Positions 61,964 through 64,000 of a DNA stretch of 64,000 bases are shown one piece after another (positions within the stretch are counted from its first letter, which is position 1; each line of letters begins with the position of its first letter). The notes beneath the pieces were generated by a model, which was given only the letters and a program-made list of their open reading frames with translations, was not told where the DNA came from and ran no database searches. The stretch is from contig CP099652.1 in NCBI GenBank assembly GCA_024123955.1, positions 1,860,001 to 1,924,000 on the forward strand, written 5' to 3'. Origin of the DNA: Oxalobacteraceae bacterium OTU3CINTB1. GTDB taxonomy: Bacteria; Pseudomonadota; Gammaproteobacteria; Burkholderiales; Burkholderiaceae_D. A program made the translations under genes and the position numbers.

Positions 61964-62530
61964 TCAGCGCGCGCGGAAACGTTTCAGCAGGCGGCGAAAG
62001 CGCGCCGTCCAGCTGCCGGGTGCGGGGGCGGACATGGGCGCCGCCTGGCGCCAGCGCCGCACCCTGGCCGCGAAGGCGTCGAACTGGCGCCAGGCGGCCG
62101 TGGCGCGCAGGCTTGCAACCCAGCGCTGTTTCAAGGCCAGGAACCAGCCCAGCAGCCGGGCGAACCAGAGGATGGTCAGCAGCACCGGCCGCGTGAGCAG
62201 GTAGAGCCGCGCAACCGCCGCCGCGCCGACGAACTTGGCCACGACGATGACAATCAGGCCGGTCAGCGCATGGCCGTTGCCCATCGCCCACAGCGCCAGC
62301 AGCTTGACGGGAAACAGCAGCACCGCCGGCAGCGCGAACAGCACCAGCGCCGTGTACGGTCCCAGCCGGCAGATCCAGGCCTCGAGCCGGTGCAGCGGCG
62401 GCCATGCGGTGAGCCGGGCCATCAGGCGCGCGCCGAGCGTCCAGAGCCAGTCTTCCAGCAGCAGCAGCACGGCGGCGAGATACACCAGCGGCGCGAACAG
62501 TCTGCGTGCGTAGCGGCGGATGGGTTTCAT
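61964..62530 (-). CDS. Uncharacterised small membrane protein
   Basis: A 188-residue protein of unknown function. Three or four hydrophobic segments (about residues 12-30, 58-82, 88-112, 114-130) are followed by a strongly basic C-terminal tail rich in Arg and Trp. Proteins of this kind are common in Burkholderiales, as I recall. It lies upstream of the kinase gene on the same strand, 19 bases apart, and may be cotranscribed. It diverges from greB. Confidence 0.7.
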   Translation of the reverse strand: MKPIRRYARRLFAPLVYLAAVLLLLEDWLWTLGARLMARLTAWPPLHRLEAWICRLGPYTALVLFALPAVLLFPVKLLALWAMGNGHALTGLIVIVVAKFVGAAAVARLYLLTRPVLLTILWFARLLGWFLALKQRWVASLRATAAWRQFDAFAARVRRWRQAAPMSAPAPGSWTARFRRLLKRFRAR

Positions 62531-62650
62531 TGTTTGTTATGTTGTTCCTCTGACAGCATGATACGTGAAAGCACCGCCGGCGCGGGGAATGTCGTCACGC
62601 GTGCGGCGCGGCGCGGCGTGGCGGGGGCGACAGGGGTTACAATGGCCCGC

Positions 62651-63217
62651 ATGAATAAAGCATTTGTCAAAGAATCGGACGGGGACGACGACGAGGAAGC
62701 CGCCGCGCTGGCGCTGGCCATCCCGGCCGGGTCGAAGAACTACATCACGCCGGCGGGCTACCAGCGCATCAAGGATGAGCTGTTGCAGCTGATCGACGTC
62801 GACCGGCCGGAGGTGGTGCGCATCGTGCACTGGGCGGCGTCGAACGGCGACCGCTCCGAGAACGGCGACTATATCTACGGCAAGCGGCGTCTGCGCGAGA
62901 TCGACCGGCGCATCCGTTTCCTCACCAAGCGCATGGATTCGGCGGCCATCGTCGATCCCAGCGTGCACCATGGCAGCGACCAGATCTTCTTTGGCGCCAC
63001 CGTCACCTATTGCAACCAGAACGACGAGACCCGCACGATCACCATCGTCGGCATCGACGAGCTCGACCCGCTGAACGGCAAGATCAGCTGGGTGGCGCCG
63101 GTGGCGCGCGCGCTGACCAAGGCGCGCGAAGGGGACGTCATCACCTTCCAGGCGCCGCACGGGGTGGAGGAGCTGGAGATTCTGGAAGTGAGCTATCCCG
63201 CGCCGACAAGCGATTGA
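62651..63217 (+). CDS. greB: Transcription elongation factor GreB
   Basis: A 188-residue factor that rescues backtracked RNA polymerase by stimulating transcript cleavage. I choose MNKAFVKESD over an ATG three codons earlier, because it matches betaproteobacterial GreB starts. After a short acidic extension come the coiled-coil domain (RVVHWAASNGDRSENGDYIYG-type motif with the catalytic acidic tip) and the C-terminal domain (GATVTYCNQNDETRTITIVG). Confidence 0.93.
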   Translation: MNKAFVKESDGDDDEEAAALALAIPAGSKNYITPAGYQRIKDELLQLIDVDRPEVVRIVHWAASNGDRSENGDYIYGKRRLREIDRRIRFLTKRMDSAAIVDPSVHHGSDQIFFGATVTYCNQNDETRTITIVGIDELDPLNGKISWVAPVARALTKAREGDVITFQAPHGVEELEILEVSYPAPTSD

Positions 63218-63328
63218 CGTTGCGGATCACTTTGATCTTGCAACAGTTTTAACGGTGAAGGCGAGGGGCTTTCTCATGCCTTGTTGTCCCACGGCAGCAA
63301 GAGCCGGGAAAGCCGTTACAATGCCAAA

Positions 63329-64000
63329 ATGAATATGGCAATTGTTAATATATCGCACGCCAAGGATGACGACGGGTCGCCCGGGATCGCCCGCCGGGCG
63401 CTCGGGCGCTGGCTGGCGGCATTGGCGATGCTGGCGCTGTGCGGCGCTCCGCTACACGCCGGGGCGGTCGATTCCTACACGCTGGACTTCAACTTCAGCC
63501 GGCCCAATTACCGGGATCGTCACGCCTTGCAGGTGTTGCAGGCGGCGTTGAAGGCGTCCAGCGCCAAATATGGTCCTTACGAACTCAGTGTTTCTCCTAT
63601 GGTCATGGAGCGCGACCGCCTGGTGCTGGAAATGGTACGCGGCAAGCTGGTTAACCTGAGCGCGCAAATCTCGTCGCCGGAATGGGAGCGCAAGCTGATA
63701 CCCATTCGTGTCCCCATCGACAAAGGCTTATCGAGCTATCGGATTTCGCTGATCAATGGCAGCCGCCAGGCGCAATTCGACGCGATCACCAGCGTGTCCC
63801 AGTTGAAGGCCTTTTCGTTGGGCGCCGGGCGGCAGTGGAGCTCGACCGCGGTGTTCAGCGGTGCCGGCTTCGATGTGGTGCCAGGCAATTCGACCGACAA
63901 CCTGCACAGCATGCTGGCGGCGAACCGCTTCGTGCATTTTCCGCGCGGGGTGGACGAGGTGGTCTTCGAGTACGACAGCCACGTGGCGGCGTTTCCGGCG
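63329..64000 (+). CDS. Periplasmic substrate-binding-like protein (partial)
   Basis: An open frame running off the window; 224 codons are visible. A basic N-region (ARRALGRW) and hydrophobic core (LAALAMLALCGAPLHA) form a signal peptide cleaved near residue 44. The mature part (PIRVPIDKGLSSYRISLING, AFSLGAGRQWSSTAVFSGAG, AANRFVHFPRGVDEVVFEYD) resembles the extracellular solute-binding (SBP type 3) fold found near sensory genes in related bacteria. Ligand and partners are outside the window. Confidence 0.65.
   Translation, partial: MNMAIVNISHAKDDDGSPGIARRALGRWLAALAMLALCGAPLHAGAVDSYTLDFNFSRPNYRDRHALQVLQAALKASSAKYGPYELSVSPMVMERDRLVLEMVRGKLVNLSAQISSPEWERKLIPIRVPIDKGLSSYRISLINGSRQAQFDAITSVSQLKAFSLGAGRQWSSTAVFSGAGFDVVPGNSTDNLHSMLAANRFVHFPRGVDEVVFEYDSHVAAFPA

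Overview
The window is a high-GC (about 65%) betaproteobacterial chromosome segment. The protein sequences and gene order point to Oxalobacteraceae (a Massilia, Duganella or Janthinobacterium relative). That is an inference from family resemblance, not a database result. Almost the whole window is one flagellar super-cluster: about 45 genes covering the export gate, switch, rod, hook, filament, two regulators and part of the motor, with a few accessory genes set into it.

Layout. 1-2416: a small uncharacterised gene on the minus strand, a 16S pseudouridine synthase (rsuA) and a fumarylacetoacetate-hydrolase-family enzyme. 2543-11552 (+): flhB, flhA, an Rpn/PD-(D/E)XK-like gene, flhF, flhG, fliA, motC, motD. 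11676-13330 (-): flgN, flgM, flgA. 13504-24464 (+): flgBCDEFGHIJKL. 24500-35172 (-): a papain-like peptidase fused to an alpha/beta-hydrolase, preceded by a 2816-residue octapeptide-repeat protein with a C-terminal calcium-binding domain. 35257-39848 (-): fliLMNOPQR. 40034-47161 (-): fliFGHIJK. 47397 (+): fliE, then a REP-like inverted repeat, a cysteine hydrolase (-) and a GlxA-type AraC regulator (+). 49548-55661 (-): fliD, fliS, fliT, a second fliK-like gene, a stand-alone FlhB C-domain gene and ycgR, apparently one operon. 55884-57951 (-): fliC and flaG. 58271-62530 (-): a diguanylate cyclase, a NarL-type response regulator, its histidine kinase and a small membrane protein. 62651-64000 (+): greB and the start of a periplasmic binding-type protein.

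How the genes work together. FlhA, FlhB and FliOPQR form the export gate, FliHIJ the ATPase complex, FliFGMN the MS- and C-rings, and FlgBCFGHIJ/FliE the rod and P/L rings. FlgDE and FliK build and measure the hook. FlgKL, FliD and FliC form the junctions, cap and filament, with FlgN, FliS and FliT as chaperones. FliA (sigma-28) and FlgM control late genes. Convincing sigma-28 promoters can be read in front of flgM, flgK, fliD and fliC, all with an 11-base spacer. YcgR and the GGDEF protein imply c-di-GMP control of motility.

The most unusual item is the giant protein at 26722-35172. It consists of 305 octapeptides of the form L-[ST]-[TS]-x-Q-[IVL]-x-[AS]. These are arranged in a strict higher-order unit of sixteen octapeptides plus a six-residue breaker (134 residues, 402 bp). 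Single positions inside the unit have their own signatures. It lies immediately downstream of fliR on the same strand with no clear terminator between them, and ends in an RTX-adhesin-like Ca-binding domain.
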